Positions 45,882 to 55,970 of a stretch of DNA of 64,000 nucleotides are shown here, piece after piece. The position numbers were made by a program, and so were the translations under genes. The notes beneath the pieces were generated by a model that saw only the letters and a program-made list of their open reading frames with translations, did no database searches and had not been told where the DNA came from. Origin of the DNA: Pontixanthobacter aquaemixtae (GTDB lineage Bacteria; Pseudomonadota; Alphaproteobacteria; Sphingomonadales; Sphingomonadaceae); NCBI RefSeq assembly GCF_009827395.1, contig NZ_WTYX01000001.1, positions 1,059,722 through 1,123,721 on the forward strand, given 5' to 3'. The first letter of the stretch is position 1. Each line of letters opens with the position of its first letter.

Positions 45882-47828
45882 ATGGCTAAAGTAATCGGTA
45901 TCGACCTCGGCACCACCAACTCGTGTGTCGCTGTAATGGACGGCGGCAAACCGAAAGTTATCGAAAATTCGGAAGGCGCGCGCACCACGCCGTCGATCGT
46001 TGCGTTCACCAAGGATGATGAACGTCTGATCGGCCAACCTGCGAAGCGCCAGGCAGTGACCAATCCGGACAACACCCTGTTCGCGATCAAGCGCCTGATC
46101 GGCCGCCGTTTCGACGATCCGATGACGAAGAAAGATATGGATCTTGTTCCATACCAGATCGTCAAAGGCAAAAATGGCGATGCTTGGGTGAAAGCCGGAT
46201 CGGAAGATTACAGCCCGTCTCAGGTTTCCGCTTTCATCCTGCAAAAGATGAAAGAAACTGCCGAGAGCTATCTTGGCGAAACAGTTTCGCAGGCGGTTAT
46301 TACCGTTCCTGCTTACTTCAATGATGCACAGCGTCAGGCGACCAAAGACGCCGGCCAGATCGCTGGTCTTGAAGTTCTGCGGATCATCAACGAGCCGACC
46401 GCAGCCGCGCTCGCTTACGGTATGGACAAGGACGATGGCAAAACCATCGCCGTCTATGACCTTGGCGGCGGCACCTTCGACGTTTCGATCCTCGAAATCG
46501 GTGACGGCGTGTTCGAAGTGAAATCGACCAATGGCGATACCTTCCTTGGCGGTGAAGACTTCGACAATGCGATTGTCGAGCATCTCGCTGATGCCTTCAA
46601 GAAGAAGGAAAACATGGACCTGCGGACCGACAAGCTCGCTCTGCAGCGCCTGAAAGAAGCGGCTGAAAAAGCGAAGATCGAACTGTCGAGCTCGGCAACC
46701 ACCGAAGTGAACCTGCCGTTCATCACCGCGCGTATGGAAGGCGGCGCTTCGACTCCGCTACACCTCGTGGAAACCATCAGCCGCTCCGATCTGGAGAAAA
46801 TGGTTGGTGATCTGATCAAGCGCACTCTGGAGCCGTGCAAGAAAGCTCTGGCTGACGCTGGCGTCGACAAAGGCGGTATCGACGAGGTGATCCTTGTCGG
46901 CGGTATGACCCGCATGCCCAAGGTTCGCGAAGTCGTGGAAGAATTCTTCGGCAAGAAACCGCATACCGGCGTGAACCCTGACGAAGTCGTTGCGATGGGT
47001 GCGGCCATTCAGGCTGGCGTTCTGCAGGGCGACGTCAAAGACGTTCTGCTGCTCGACGTGACCCCGCTTTCGCTCGGCATTGAAACGCTGGGCGGCGTGT
47101 TCACCCGCATGATCGACCGCAACACCACGATCCCGACCAAGAAATCGCAGACCTATTCGACTGCTGAAGACAATCAGCAGGCGGTGACGATCCGCGTTGG
47201 TCAGGGTGAACGTGAAATGGCGGCGGATAACAAGCTGCTGGGTCAGTTTGACCTTGTCGGCATTCCTGCGGCACCCCGCGGTGTTCCGCAAATCGAAGTC
47301 ACGTTTGACATCGACGCCAACGGCATCGTCAATGTGTCGGCAAAAGACAAAGGCACCGGCAAGGAACAGCAGATCCGCATCCAGGCATCTGGTGGTCTTT
47401 CGGATAGCGACATCGAACAGATGGTGCAGGACGCCGAGAAATTTGCAGACGAAGACAAGAAGCGCCGCGAGCAAGCGGAATCGCGCAACCAGGCAGACAG
47501 CCTGGTCCACGCGACCGAAAAGCAGCTTGAAGAGCATGGCGACAAAATCAGCGCTGATCTGAAGTCCGATGTCGAAGCCGCCCTGGCGGAAACCAAGACC
47601 GCGCTCGAAGGCGATGATCTTGATGCGATCAACGAGAAGTCACAGGCTTTGACCGAAGTCGCGATGAAGATGGGTCAGGAAATCTACCAGCAGGAACAAG
47701 CCAATGCGGCCCCTGAAGGTGATGCAGGCGACTCTGCCTCTTCTGAAGATGATGACGTTGTCGATGCCGAATTCTCCGAAGTCGGCGATGATGACAACGC
47801 TGAAAGCGAAGACGAAGCCAAGGGCTGA
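45882..47828 (+). CDS. dnaK: Chaperone DnaK (Hsp70)
   Basis: The 648-residue chaperone shows the nucleotide-binding motifs [18 protein letters not shown] and [15 protein letters not shown], the [14 protein letters not shown] junction and a C-terminal acidic lid tail. It works with DnaJ and GrpE. A sigma-32-type promoter precedes it (45766-45793). Two minus-strand genes separate it from grpE. Confidence 0.98.
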   Translation: MAKVIGIDLGTTNSCVAVMDGGKPKVIENSEGARTTPSIVAFTKDDERLIGQPAKRQAVTNPDNTLFAIKRLIGRRFDDPMTKKDMDLVPYQIVKGKNGDAWVKAGSEDYSPSQVSAFILQKMKETAESYLGETVSQAVITVPAYFNDAQRQATKDAGQIAGLEVLRIINEPTAAALAYGMDKDDGKTIAVYDLGGGTFDVSILEIGDGVFEVKSTNGDTFLGGEDFDNAIVEHLADAFKKKENMDLRTDKLALQRLKEAAEKAKIELSSSATTEVNLPFITARMEGGASTPLHLVETISRSDLEKMVGDLIKRTLEPCKKALADAGVDKGGIDEVILVGGMTRMPKVREVVEEFFGKKPHTGVNPDEVVAMGAAIQAGVLQGDVKDVLLLDVTPLSLGIETLGGVFTRMIDRNTTIPTKKSQTYSTAEDNQQAVTIRVGQGEREMAADNKLLGQFDLVGIPAAPRGVPQIEVTFDIDANGIVNVSAKDKGTGKEQQIRIQASGGLSDSDIEQMVQDAEKFADEDKKRREQAESRNQADSLVHATEKQLEEHGDKISADLKSDVEAALAETKTALEGDDLDAINEKSQALTEVAMKMGQEIYQQEQANAAPEGDAGDSASSEDDDVVDAEFSEVGDDDNAESEDEAKG

Positions 47829-47845
47829 TGCTTTGATTGGAAAAT

Positions 47846-47887
47846 GACCGCCACTGATGCAGATCGCGTCGGTGGCGGTCGCTTTTT
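47846..47887 (+). terminator. Hairpin with T run between dnaK and dnaJ
   Basis: GACCGCCAC (47846-47854) pairs with GTGGCGGTC (47872-47880) and is followed by GCTTTTT. It ends 10 bases before the dnaJ start, so it likely works as a partial terminator that keeps dnaJ lower than dnaK. Confidence 0.7.
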
Positions 47888-47897
47888 GGGATGATCA

Positions 47898-49034
47898 ATG
47901 TCTTCGACTGAAACCGACTTTTACGAACTTCTTGGCGTTAGCCGCGATGCGGATGATCGCACGATCAAATCCGCATATCGTAAGCTGGCGATGCAGTTCC
48001 ATCCGGACCGCAATCCGGGTGATGCAGAGGCCGAGGCGAAGTTCAAAGCTGTCGGTGGTGCGTATGAGTGCCTGAAAGACCCGCAAAAGCGCGCAGCCTA
48101 TGACCGTTTCGGTCATGAAGCTTTCCAGCAAGGCATGGGCGGTGGCGGCGGTTTTGGTGGAGGCCGCGGCCAGCAAGGCGACTTTGGCGATATCGGCGAT
48201 ATTTTCGAGACCATATTCGGTGGCGGATTTGGCGGCGGCGGCCGTCAACAGGCGCGTCGCGGCGCAGATTTGCGTTACGACATGGAAATCGGTCTCGAAG
48301 ACGCATTCAACGGCAAAGACACCCAGATCGAAATCGAAGTTTCGCAGAGATGCGAACCTTGCGACGGGTCGGGTGCAGAACCGGGCACCAGTACGCGCGG
48401 ATGCAATCTATGCGGCGGCCACGGCAAAGTCCGCGCCAAGCAGGGCTTTTTCGTTGTCGAGCGGCCATGCCCGACATGCCACGGCCGCGGCGAAGTAATC
48501 GAAGATCCTTGCAAACAGTGCCGCGGCGAAGGCCGTGTGGACTTGCCGCAGGCGCTCGATGTCGAAATTCCGCCGGGCGTCGACACCGGTACACGCATCC
48601 GCCTATCCGGCAAGGGCGAGGCGGGGCCGAACGGCGCGCCTCCCGGTGACCTTTATATCTTCATCCATATCAAAGAGCACCGCGTGTTCGAGCGCGAGGG
48701 AACGACGCTGCTGACCCGCGTTCCGATCAGTTTCACAACGGCATCGCTTGGCGGGTGCGTGAACATTCCCGATCTCGACGGGAGCACCAACACAGTCGAT
48801 ATTCCCGCCGGTATTCAATCCGGCAAACAGCTGCGCGTCCGCGGGGCGGGTATGCCCGTGCTGCAGGGCCGTGGCCGCGGCGACATGGTGGTAGAAATCG
48901 CGGTTGAAACGCCAACCAAGCTCAGCAAAGCCCAGAAGGAACTGCTGCAACAGTTCCAGGAAACCGAAACCGGCGAAGAATGCCCCGAGAGCCGGGGATT
49001 CTTCGACAAGCTGAAAGATGCGTTTGGCGGGTAG
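47898..49034 (+). CDS. dnaJ: Chaperone DnaJ (Hsp40)
   Basis: The 378-residue cochaperone has a J-domain with HPD (MQFHPDRNPGD), a Gly/Phe region, four CxxCxGxG zinc motifs (CEPCDGSG, CNLCGGHG, CPTCHGRG, CKQCRGEG) and the C-terminal substrate-binding part. It stimulates DnaK ATPase. The preceding hairpin (47846-47887) probably tunes its expression. Confidence 0.98.
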   Translation: MSSTETDFYELLGVSRDADDRTIKSAYRKLAMQFHPDRNPGDAEAEAKFKAVGGAYECLKDPQKRAAYDRFGHEAFQQGMGGGGGFGGGRGQQGDFGDIGDIFETIFGGGFGGGGRQQARRGADLRYDMEIGLEDAFNGKDTQIEIEVSQRCEPCDGSGAEPGTSTRGCNLCGGHGKVRAKQGFFVVERPCPTCHGRGEVIEDPCKQCRGEGRVDLPQALDVEIPPGVDTGTRIRLSGKGEAGPNGAPPGDLYIFIHIKEHRVFEREGTTLLTRVPISFTTASLGGCVNIPDLDGSTNTVDIPAGIQSGKQLRVRGAGMPVLQGRGRGDMVVEIAVETPTKLSKAQKELLQQFQETETGEECPESRGFFDKLKDAFGG

Positions 49035-49046
49035 GGCGCGTGGAGC

Positions 49047-50354
49047 TTAATTCGATCCGTATTTGATCAGACAATCAATCGTCATCAGATTGTTCTCGTC
49101 ACACTGCGGTTTCGATTGCTCGAACGTATTGGCCCTGCGTTCATACTCATTGGCCAGAAGATCGCTTTGCCTGTTCGCCGTACCTTCGCGGAACATCGTG
49201 GCAAGCATGCGGGTGCCATCCACATGTTTGCGCCCCATCGAGGTGCGGAAATAGGCTTCCGCTTTCGCGTAGTTTCTCGGAATGCCCTTGCCCAGATAGT
49301 TGAGCAGACCCAGATCGTAGGCCGCATCGGCATTGCCGGCGTTGTAGCTGAGCTCAAGATACTCGACGGCCAAAGGCACGTTTTCGGGGAACAGTTTTCC
49401 GGTCACCAATTCGTGCCCATAAATCTGGGCAGTTTTCGCAGAGCCCTTGTCCCCGGCTCGCGAGGCCATATCCAGGTAGCGGGCTGCTTCCTTCGGGTTT
49501 TTCTTGATCCCCGAATCTTTCGGGCTGGCATAGTAAAAGCCAAGCAAGGAAGGGGCCCAGCTGTCGCCGGGATCGGCAGCGGCAACTTCCTTCAGCTTCT
49601 GTTCTGCCCTCTTGCCGTCGGGATCGAATACAAACCGCTTGTTGTAGTCATAGTAATTGGCGTGCGGCAGTCCGACTCCGGACAGATAGAAATTAATCAA
49701 TGAAGTCGTGCCGATGGTGCTTTTGGGCTGGTATGAAGCTTCCAGAGCAGCAATCACCCTTTTCACCATGTCTGCCTTGGTGGCGAGATAGCGATCACCG
49801 GCTTTCTTGATCTCGTCGATGTCAAACATCGCACCTTCGGGAAGCTCCAGCTTGAGCGTGCCGTTTTCCAGTTTCGAACAGCCAATGCAGGCAACCGGAT
49901 CCTTGGCCAGCCTGACCGCCATGACCGTCGATGTTTCGTCGCCGAGCTCGGTTCCTTGCAGATAGAAGCCGAACGCGTCTTCAATTGTCGCTTCGGGAAG
50001 CAATTGCTGGCGATAAATCATATCGCCCATGCGCCCGAACGCCTCGGGATAATTCTTCTGCATGGCGCCAACCAGCAGCTTCATGCGCATTTCGGTGGCG
50101 GTGTTGCGGTTGTTGAGCGTGCCGGCAAGCTTGGTCCTTACAGCGTGCTCGATCTTGAGCATCGCATAGGGATCACCGGCTTTGGCCTTGCCCAAATATG
50201 CCCTGTGTTCCGGATCCCCCTGAAACTGTTCGATCAGCTTCGCGTCGCATTCATCGCTGTAGCATGTGTTATATGTCAGCTGCGCACTGGCCGGGGCGGC
50301 CGAGATCGCGATCAGGGCTGCGGTTCCATAAGCAAAACATTGTGACAAGCGCAT
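49047..50354 (-). CDS. Sel1-like repeat secreted protein
   Basis: The 435-residue protein has a signal peptide (ends near APASAQ), then several Sel1-like repeats in the C-terminal half (AARYLDMASRAGDKGSA, AVEYLELSYNAGNADAAYD). It carries CIGCS in the middle and a Cys pair at the end (QCDEN, DCLIK). Such proteins are periplasmic interaction scaffolds. The chosen ATG has a GAGGGAA box; the longer frame upstream is not supported. Confidence 0.75.
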   Translation of the reverse strand: MRLSQCFAYGTAALIAISAAPASAQLTYNTCYSDECDAKLIEQFQGDPEHRAYLGKAKAGDPYAMLKIEHAVRTKLAGTLNNRNTATEMRMKLLVGAMQKNYPEAFGRMGDMIYRQQLLPEATIEDAFGFYLQGTELGDETSTVMAVRLAKDPVACIGCSKLENGTLKLELPEGAMFDIDEIKKAGDRYLATKADMVKRVIAALEASYQPKSTIGTTSLINFYLSGVGLPHANYYDYNKRFVFDPDGKRAEQKLKEVAAADPGDSWAPSLLGFYYASPKDSGIKKNPKEAARYLDMASRAGDKGSAKTAQIYGHELVTGKLFPENVPLAVEYLELSYNAGNADAAYDLGLLNYLGKGIPRNYAKAEAYFRTSMGRKHVDGTRMLATMFREGTANRQSDLLANEYERRANTFEQSKPQCDENNLMTIDCLIKYGSN

Positions 50355-50457
50355 CAAAAATTCCCTCAAAACTGTTGCGGCGCATCTGCCAAATAGCAGG
50401 CGCAAGGCTTTGTACAAACACGACAAATTGCCCGTCAAGCAAAACAAATAATTGCAG

Positions 50458-52782
50458 TCAGGCGCCTTGGCCCAATCTTTCGAGAACCTCTGCACGGATC
50501 CTGTCAACCAGCCCGGAATCGGTGGTCAGACGGTCTTTTTCTTCATCCAGAATGGCAAGAAACGCCTGACGTTTAAAGCGCGCGCATTCGCCATCTTCCA
50601 GCGGCCTGTCGGCGGTCGAGCAGACCAGATCGATCATCCGCTCCGCCCCGTGCAACCGGCCCCAGAGATAGTCGTTTTCGCGGTACGCCCTGCTGAAGAA
50701 CGCCCCGAAATTGTAGAATTCGGTGCCGCGCAGCGTTGCCCGCGTGCCGCCCTCGCGGATCGAACGCGCATCGTCGGGTGAAATACGGTCGACCTTGATC
50801 GGGTCGTACTCGGTCAGGCCTTCGGTCCGCATCAGCGGCAGCGTGGCGATGTCGTAAAATGGAAAGCCGAGATAGGTCAGCAGCATCCGCCGCCGCAGAT
50901 CCTTGGGCATATCCTGCATTGCATCGGCGAGCATGATCTCTGCCTGCTCGTCAATTTCGGGAAGGAGCCTGCGGGCGGCAAGATAGTCCAGAACGGGGCC
51001 GGGCTGGCGAAGGGCGTTTTGCGCCAGACCGGTAAAATCCTCGCCCAAGGCTTCGCGCTTTTCCTGCGCGAAATAGAGCGCGAGGATCTTGTAGATCGCC
51101 TTGCGCGCCGCCTCCAACGCATCATCGGGAATATCGGGATCGGCTTCCCAATCGCGCGCCAGGCGGCGGGCCAGCAGGCGAAGCCGCCTGATGCGGAAAC
51201 CAAGATCATGCGCGCGGAAAAACGCGATTGCTTCTGCGCTTGCGCCGCCCGCTTCATCAGACAGCGATGCCATGCCGCGCCGTTCCAGTTCGGCAAAGAA
51301 GCTGGCGGCAATTGGCGAACTGTCGGGCAGCCCGGCGCCCGGTGCGGCAGCGAAAGTAAGCTCGGCCAGTTTCTCTACAATCCCGGCGAATTTTGCCTGC
51401 GCATAGGAATTGTAAGCAAAGCCCGCGCTTTCTGCCGCTGCCTGCTGCGCCTTGCCGCGCCAGCCCACCAGACGTTTGGGTGTCGGCTTGTTGAGGAACA
51501 ATGTCCGGCCAAACAGCTTCTCGACCGCGCGTTCAACCTCGTGCCGCAATCCGGCAACCATCCTGCGCAGCGCCTCTGCATCGCGCGATTGCTGTTCCAG
51601 CTGCTCCAGATTGTCCCGTATGGGCTGTTCGCGCGGGATGGTGGATAGCGAACCGAATATCGCGGCGAAGAACCCGACCGGTTTTCCCTCATGCTCTTTC
51701 TGTACGCCAAAGCGATCGGGGCGCGGGTCGATATAGACAAACCGCCTGTCAACTTCGCGCTGGGCGGGGCGCCCTTTCAACGCGTCCATCGCGCCGCCAA
51801 AGGGCGCGTTCACCAGTACCGAACCGTCAATCAAAGAGACATTGGCGGTTTCGCCTTCGCGCATATGCACCGGCATGATCCGCTGCAGGAATTGCTCGCG
51901 CGTGGACCAATCGGCGCCGGCCCATTCTGCCAGCGAGTCAATCTCGTCCAGCTTGAGCGGCGGGAAAGCCCCCGGAAAACTCGCCGTGGCGCGCGCTGCC
52001 AAAGTCAGCTCGAGAAGATTGGACAGGTTGGCGCCCGGCTTGTCCGGCGTCTTGCAAGCAAAGCTGACCGGCATCCTGTGCTCGCTTTCCTCGACAATGG
52101 GCGGGCTGTTGAGCCGAAGCAGTTCCAGATGTCCGCGAAAATCGGTTGCGGTCACAAGCAGATCGACCGGATGGCCTGCCGGCAGAAGCGGCTGTTCCAG
52201 CGGCGCCTTCTCCATCGCTTTCAGCGCATTGAACAGCAGCTTGGAAAAGCCGGGGCCCGAAAATGGCGGTTCAAACCAGCGCCCACGAACAAGGTGGGAG
52301 ACTTTTCGGCGCACTTCAGCGCGCGTTTCGGGGGCGACGCTTTCCGATACCGCATTGCCGGGCCGCTTCAATATCCACGACGCAAACGGCTGCGCCCAGA
52401 ATTTGGCGAACCGCCACATTGGCCGCGCATCGGGGTCAACCAGCTGATCGACATCGGCCATTTCCAGCCACAAATCGGTCAGCGGCTCCAGCGATTGTCC
52501 CGAATGGATCGCTTGCGCCAGAAACACGGCGTTGATCCCGCCCGCGCTGGCACCGGTGAGGATGTCGGGCAATACGCGCAGCGTGAGACCCTGTTCCTTC
52601 TCGATCGCATGGAACAGATCGCGATAGACACCTTGTACACCTTCGGCGCGCGGTTCGAAGGAATGAAACGCCCGGCTGGCCCGGGCCAGCTTCCAGATCT
52701 CTTTGGTTACGCCGTGCATATAAACGGCAAGGCTGACCCCGCCGTAACAGACAAGCGCAATCCGGAGTTCCTTTTGCCTCAT
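50458..52782 (-). CDS. Patatin-like phospholipase with DUF3376
   Basis: The 774-residue protein starts with the patatin domain: IALVCYGGVSLAVYMHGV, the nucleophile motif TGASAGGINAVFLA (GxSxG) and the later LIDGSVLVNAPFGGA, where Asp of the catalytic dyad sits. The rest matches the DUF3376 extension found in large bacterial patatins. No signal peptide; it should be a cytoplasmic lipid acyl hydrolase. It is upstream of the Sel1 gene by about 100 bases. Confidence 0.87.
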   Translation of the reverse strand: MRQKELRIALVCYGGVSLAVYMHGVTKEIWKLARASRAFHSFEPRAEGVQGVYRDLFHAIEKEQGLTLRVLPDILTGASAGGINAVFLAQAIHSGQSLEPLTDLWLEMADVDQLVDPDARPMWRFAKFWAQPFASWILKRPGNAVSESVAPETRAEVRRKVSHLVRGRWFEPPFSGPGFSKLLFNALKAMEKAPLEQPLLPAGHPVDLLVTATDFRGHLELLRLNSPPIVEESEHRMPVSFACKTPDKPGANLSNLLELTLAARATASFPGAFPPLKLDEIDSLAEWAGADWSTREQFLQRIMPVHMREGETANVSLIDGSVLVNAPFGGAMDALKGRPAQREVDRRFVYIDPRPDRFGVQKEHEGKPVGFFAAIFGSLSTIPREQPIRDNLEQLEQQSRDAEALRRMVAGLRHEVERAVEKLFGRTLFLNKPTPKRLVGWRGKAQQAAAESAGFAYNSYAQAKFAGIVEKLAELTFAAAPGAGLPDSSPIAASFFAELERRGMASLSDEAGGASAEAIAFFRAHDLGFRIRRLRLLARRLARDWEADPDIPDDALEAARKAIYKILALYFAQEKREALGEDFTGLAQNALRQPGPVLDYLAARRLLPEIDEQAEIMLADAMQDMPKDLRRRMLLTYLGFPFYDIATLPLMRTEGLTEYDPIKVDRISPDDARSIREGGTRATLRGTEFYNFGAFFSRAYRENDYLWGRLHGAERMIDLVCSTADRPLEDGECARFKRQAFLAILDEEKDRLTTDSGLVDRIRAEVLERLGQGA

Positions 52783-52845
52783 GCAATTGTCGTGGCAAAT
52801 CCGCCAGATACCGGCAAGAGCAAAGCCGCGACTTTGCCGGAACTT

Positions 52846-53499
52846 CTATACACGCCAGCGAAAGTGGCCGTCCAACGGATGGGCAAACACCACCGCCTCT
52901 TCACGCGCACCGCGCCCGATATTGTGCACAGCGAATAGACGCCCATCATCGGCTCGCCGGGAAACGATGCCAATATGCGGCAAGCGGCCGCCTACCTTGC
53001 TGGTAAAAATGTCGCCTACTTGCCAAGCGGCCGGATCACTCGAAACGGGAAGCGACGCGCCTTGCCGTTTGAAAAATGTCTGCAAATTCGGAACGCGGCG
53101 ATGGTCGATATTCCTGTCGGGGGAACGCAGTTGCCAATTGTTGGGATAGGCAGCAAAGTTTGCTTTCATATCCTCGTGGACAAGCTTTTGCAGGTCGAGG
53201 CCCAATGCGTCGCGATAGGCACGGATAATAACATCTGTACACACGCCGCGCGATCGCGGGACATCGCCGCCGGGATAGTCGATTCCGGTGTATGACGGGT
53301 CGTAGGACAGCGTGACACCAATCTGCCCGCGTGCGGCGGCGACCAATCTCGCTGCCGGATCGCTATTCTGGTCAGGAACTGTTTCAGCAGCGTCCTGTCT
53401 TTCAGCTTGATGGGCCTTTGAACAGGACGCCACCAACACGCTGCCTAAGGCCATTCCTCGAAGGAATGCGCGCCGTTTTAGAACGGTATTCTTGATCAT
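52846..53499 (-). CDS. DUF1287-domain exported protein
   Basis: The 217-residue protein has an Arg-rich signal with twin arginines (LKRRAFLRG) and a lipobox-like VASCS, so it is probably a lipidated, perhaps Tat-exported, protein. The rest matches the DUF1287 (YijF-like) fold: ARGQIGVTLSYDPSYTGIDY, VCTDVIIRAYRDALGLDLQ and a C-terminal HIGIVS. The Cys/His arrangement resembles NlpC-like hydrolases, but activity is not known. It is divergent from radA. Confidence 0.82.
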   Translation of the reverse strand: MIKNTVLKRRAFLRGMALGSVLVASCSKAHQAERQDAAETVPDQNSDPAARLVAAARGQIGVTLSYDPSYTGIDYPGGDVPRSRGVCTDVIIRAYRDALGLDLQKLVHEDMKANFAAYPNNWQLRSPDRNIDHRRVPNLQTFFKRQGASLPVSSDPAAWQVGDIFTSKVGGRLPHIGIVSRRADDGRLFAVHNIGRGAREEAVVFAHPLDGHFRWRV

Positions 53500-53581
53500 G
53501 TGACGGGTATCGCCTGTTCGCATGAACTGACTGTTAAGCCCATGCTTGCGTTCTATTTTTGTTCTAACTATAGGGAGCCGC

Positions 53582-54946
53582 ATGGCGAAACCCAAAAAAC
53601 GATATGTTTGCGCGGCTTGCGGTTCTGTCTCGCACCGATGGCAGGGCCAATGCCCCGATTGCGCCGAATGGAACACGCTGGCCGAGGATGTTCCCGCCAC
53701 GGTGTTCTCGCAAAAACATGACTTGTCGAGCGGGGGCAGGGCGGTTGAGTTTGTGGAACTCGACACGCCCGGCGAAGAATTGGTCCGCCAACCAACCGGG
53801 CTGGCCGAATTTGACCGCGCGCTGGGCGGCGGACTGGTCCCCGGATCGGCGGTGCTGATGGGCGGCGATCCGGGCATCGGAAAATCGACCTTGCTGCTTC
53901 AGGCAGCAGCAAAAATAGCCAAGGATGGTCGGTCCACCGTTTATGTCAGCGGCGAAGAAGCCGCTGGGCAGGTTCGGATGCGGGCATCGCGGCTGGGGCT
54001 TGCTGATGCGCCAATCAAGCTGGCGGCAGCAACATCGGTTCGCGATATTCTGACCACGCTGGGCACGATGGAACCGCCCAAACTGCTGGTGATCGATTCG
54101 ATCCAGACCATGCATTCGGACACGATCGAGGGCGCGCCGGGCACGGTCAGCCAGGTTCGCGGCTGTGCGTTTGAATTGATCCGCTATGCCAAGGAAAACG
54201 GCACCGCGCTGGTGCTGGTCGGGCATGTCACCAAGGACGGCAATATCGCCGGGCCGCGGGTGCTCGAACATATGGTTGATGTGGTGATGAGTTTCGAAGG
54301 CGAACGCAGCCATCAATACCGCATCCTGCGCGCGCTCAAGAACCGCTTCGGCGCGGTTGACGAAATTGGCGTTTTCGCAATGGCAGGACAGGGTTTGGAG
54401 GAAGTTTCAAATCCTTCGATGCTGTTCCTGTCCGGGCGTGACACGCCGTTGGCAGGAAGCGCGGTGTTCCCGGCCTTGGAAGGGACGCGGCCGGTATTGA
54501 TAGAGGTGCAGGCGCTGATCGTCAGATTACAGAGCGGGGCGACACCGCGCCGTGCGGTTGTGGGCTGGGACAATGGACGGCTTGCGATGCTGCTCGCGGT
54601 ATTGGAATCGCGCTGCGGGCTGAATTTCAGTTCTGCCGAGGTCTATCTGAACGTTGCGGGCGGATACAGGCTGTCCGATCCCGCTGCCGATCTGGCAGTC
54701 GCAGCCGCTTTGGTCTCTGCCTTGGCAGACAAGCCGCTGCCGGCCCAAAGTGTCTGGTTTGGCGAGGTTTCTTTGGCCGGTGAAATCCGCCCCGTTTCCC
54801 ACGCCGGATTGCGGCTGCGCGAAGCCGCAAAGCTGGGCTTTACTTCGGGCGCGGGGCCTCAAGACGTCGAAAATTCATCGGGCCTTAACTATCGCGCGCT
54901 CAAACAGCTGGCGAACCTCGTTGACCAAGTGATGGCATCGCAATAG
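53582..54946 (+). CDS. radA: DNA repair protein RadA (Sms)
   Basis: The 454-residue protein has the N-terminal zinc finger CAACGSVSHRWQGQCPDC, a RecA-like ATPase with Walker A GGDPGIGKST, the family motif LKNRFG and a Lon-protease-like C-terminal domain. It drives branch migration in recombination. The start is the ATG giving MAKPKKRYVC. It is followed by cvpA after 13 bases. Confidence 0.96.
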   Translation: MAKPKKRYVCAACGSVSHRWQGQCPDCAEWNTLAEDVPATVFSQKHDLSSGGRAVEFVELDTPGEELVRQPTGLAEFDRALGGGLVPGSAVLMGGDPGIGKSTLLLQAAAKIAKDGRSTVYVSGEEAAGQVRMRASRLGLADAPIKLAAATSVRDILTTLGTMEPPKLLVIDSIQTMHSDTIEGAPGTVSQVRGCAFELIRYAKENGTALVLVGHVTKDGNIAGPRVLEHMVDVVMSFEGERSHQYRILRALKNRFGAVDEIGVFAMAGQGLEEVSNPSMLFLSGRDTPLAGSAVFPALEGTRPVLIEVQALIVRLQSGATPRRAVVGWDNGRLAMLLAVLESRCGLNFSSAEVYLNVAGGYRLSDPAADLAVAAALVSALADKPLPAQSVWFGEVSLAGEIRPVSHAGLRLREAAKLGFTSGAGPQDVENSSGLNYRALKQLANLVDQVMASQ

Positions 54947-54959
54947 TCAAGGGCGCATC

Positions 54960-55490
54960 ATGTCCGTGTTTGACATCCTCGTTCTTATAATTGTCGGCGT
55001 CGCGGCGGCAGGCGGTTTCATGCGCGGGCTGGTGCAAGAAGTGCTGTCGCTTGCCGCATGGGTGCTGGCCTTGCTGGCGATCCATTATCTGCACACGCCG
55101 CTCTATAACGGGCTGACCCCCTATCTGGGGTATGGCAGCGCGGTGGCGATCCTTGCTTTCGTGCTGTTGCTGCTCATCCCCTACGCCGCGATGAAACTGA
55201 TTGCGGGGCGTGCGGGATCTGCTTCGCGCGCATCGATGCTCGGGCCGATTGACCGTGTTCTGGGATTCGGATTTGGTACGATCAAAGGCGCGCTGATTGT
55301 TGTGGTTGCGTTTTCGCTTCTGGTGCTGGGCTATGACACGGTTTGGGGCGTTGCCGGCAGACCGTCATGGATCACCACCGCGCGGACATATCCTGTGGTC
55401 AATGCAGGCGCCGATCAACTGGTCCAGATGATTCATCAGCGCCGCGCCAGTTTGAGCGTGAGCGAAGCGGAAGCCGAGGCCGCGAATTGA
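54960..55490 (+). CDS. cvpA: CvpA-family membrane protein
   Basis: The 176-residue protein has four predicted membrane helices, typical of CvpA: IVGVAAAGGFMRGLVQEVLS, the second helix around LAAWVLALLAIHYL, and the later GPIDRVLGFGFGTIKGALIV. CvpA is linked to colicin V production and purine metabolism, but the precise role is unknown. Its stop overlaps the next gene's TTG start. Confidence 0.9.
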   Translation: MSVFDILVLIIVGVAAAGGFMRGLVQEVLSLAAWVLALLAIHYLHTPLYNGLTPYLGYGSAVAILAFVLLLLIPYAAMKLIAGRAGSASRASMLGPIDRVLGFGFGTIKGALIVVVAFSLLVLGYDTVWGVAGRPSWITTARTYPVVNAGADQLVQMIHQRRASLSVSEAEAEAAN

Positions 55491-55930
55491 ACGCCAGTTC
55501 GAGCGCAGCACGGCTCTACACCCCAGATATTCTCGGCCTGGCCATCGAGCTGGCGCGATACCCGATCACGCAGCAGCAAACGCTCTCCGCAGAAGCGCGT
55601 TCGCGATCCTGCGGAAGCACTCTTTCGATCGGGATCGAATTGCGAGAGGACGAGGCGATCGGCTCGGTCGGACTGCGTGTCTCGGCATGCGCTATCGGGC
55701 AGGCATCTGCGGCGATTTTCGCGCGTGATGCGATCGGTCGAACCCTTGGCGATCTTGAACGCGAGGCGGCGGGAATAGAGAACTGGCTGTCAGGCAAATC
55801 TGCACCGCCTGCTTGGCCCGATCTGCACTTGCTTGACCAGGCCCGTTCCTATCCCGCGCGCCACGAGGCGATATTGCTGCCATGGAAAGCCGCAATCTCG
55901 GCGCTTTCCAAGGCGGTTCTCTCTCGCTAG
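55487..55930 (+). CDS. NifU/SufU-like Fe-S scaffold protein, third Cys missing
   Basis: The 147-residue protein resembles the NifU N-terminal/SufU scaffold family. It keeps two of the three cluster-binding Cys (RSCGSTLS and VSACAIGQASA), while the third Cys near the end of the domain is replaced (RHEAILLPW). It starts at a TTG that overlaps the cvpA stop by four bases. It may be a degenerate scaffold with a changed function. Confidence 0.75.
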   Translation: MNASSSAARLYTPDILGLAIELARYPITQQQTLSAEARSRSCGSTLSIGIELREDEAIGSVGLRVSACAIGQASAAIFARDAIGRTLGDLEREAAGIENWLSGKSAPPAWPDLHLLDQARSYPARHEAILLPWKAAISALSKAVLSR

Positions 55931-55970
55931 AGCCACGCGGAACAGAATCCATCGGAGGGGGTAAACTGCC

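Noticed and set aside
51691-52938. 415-codon plus-strand frame opposite the patatin gene
   Set aside because: Antisense to a well-supported phospholipase; no motif visible.
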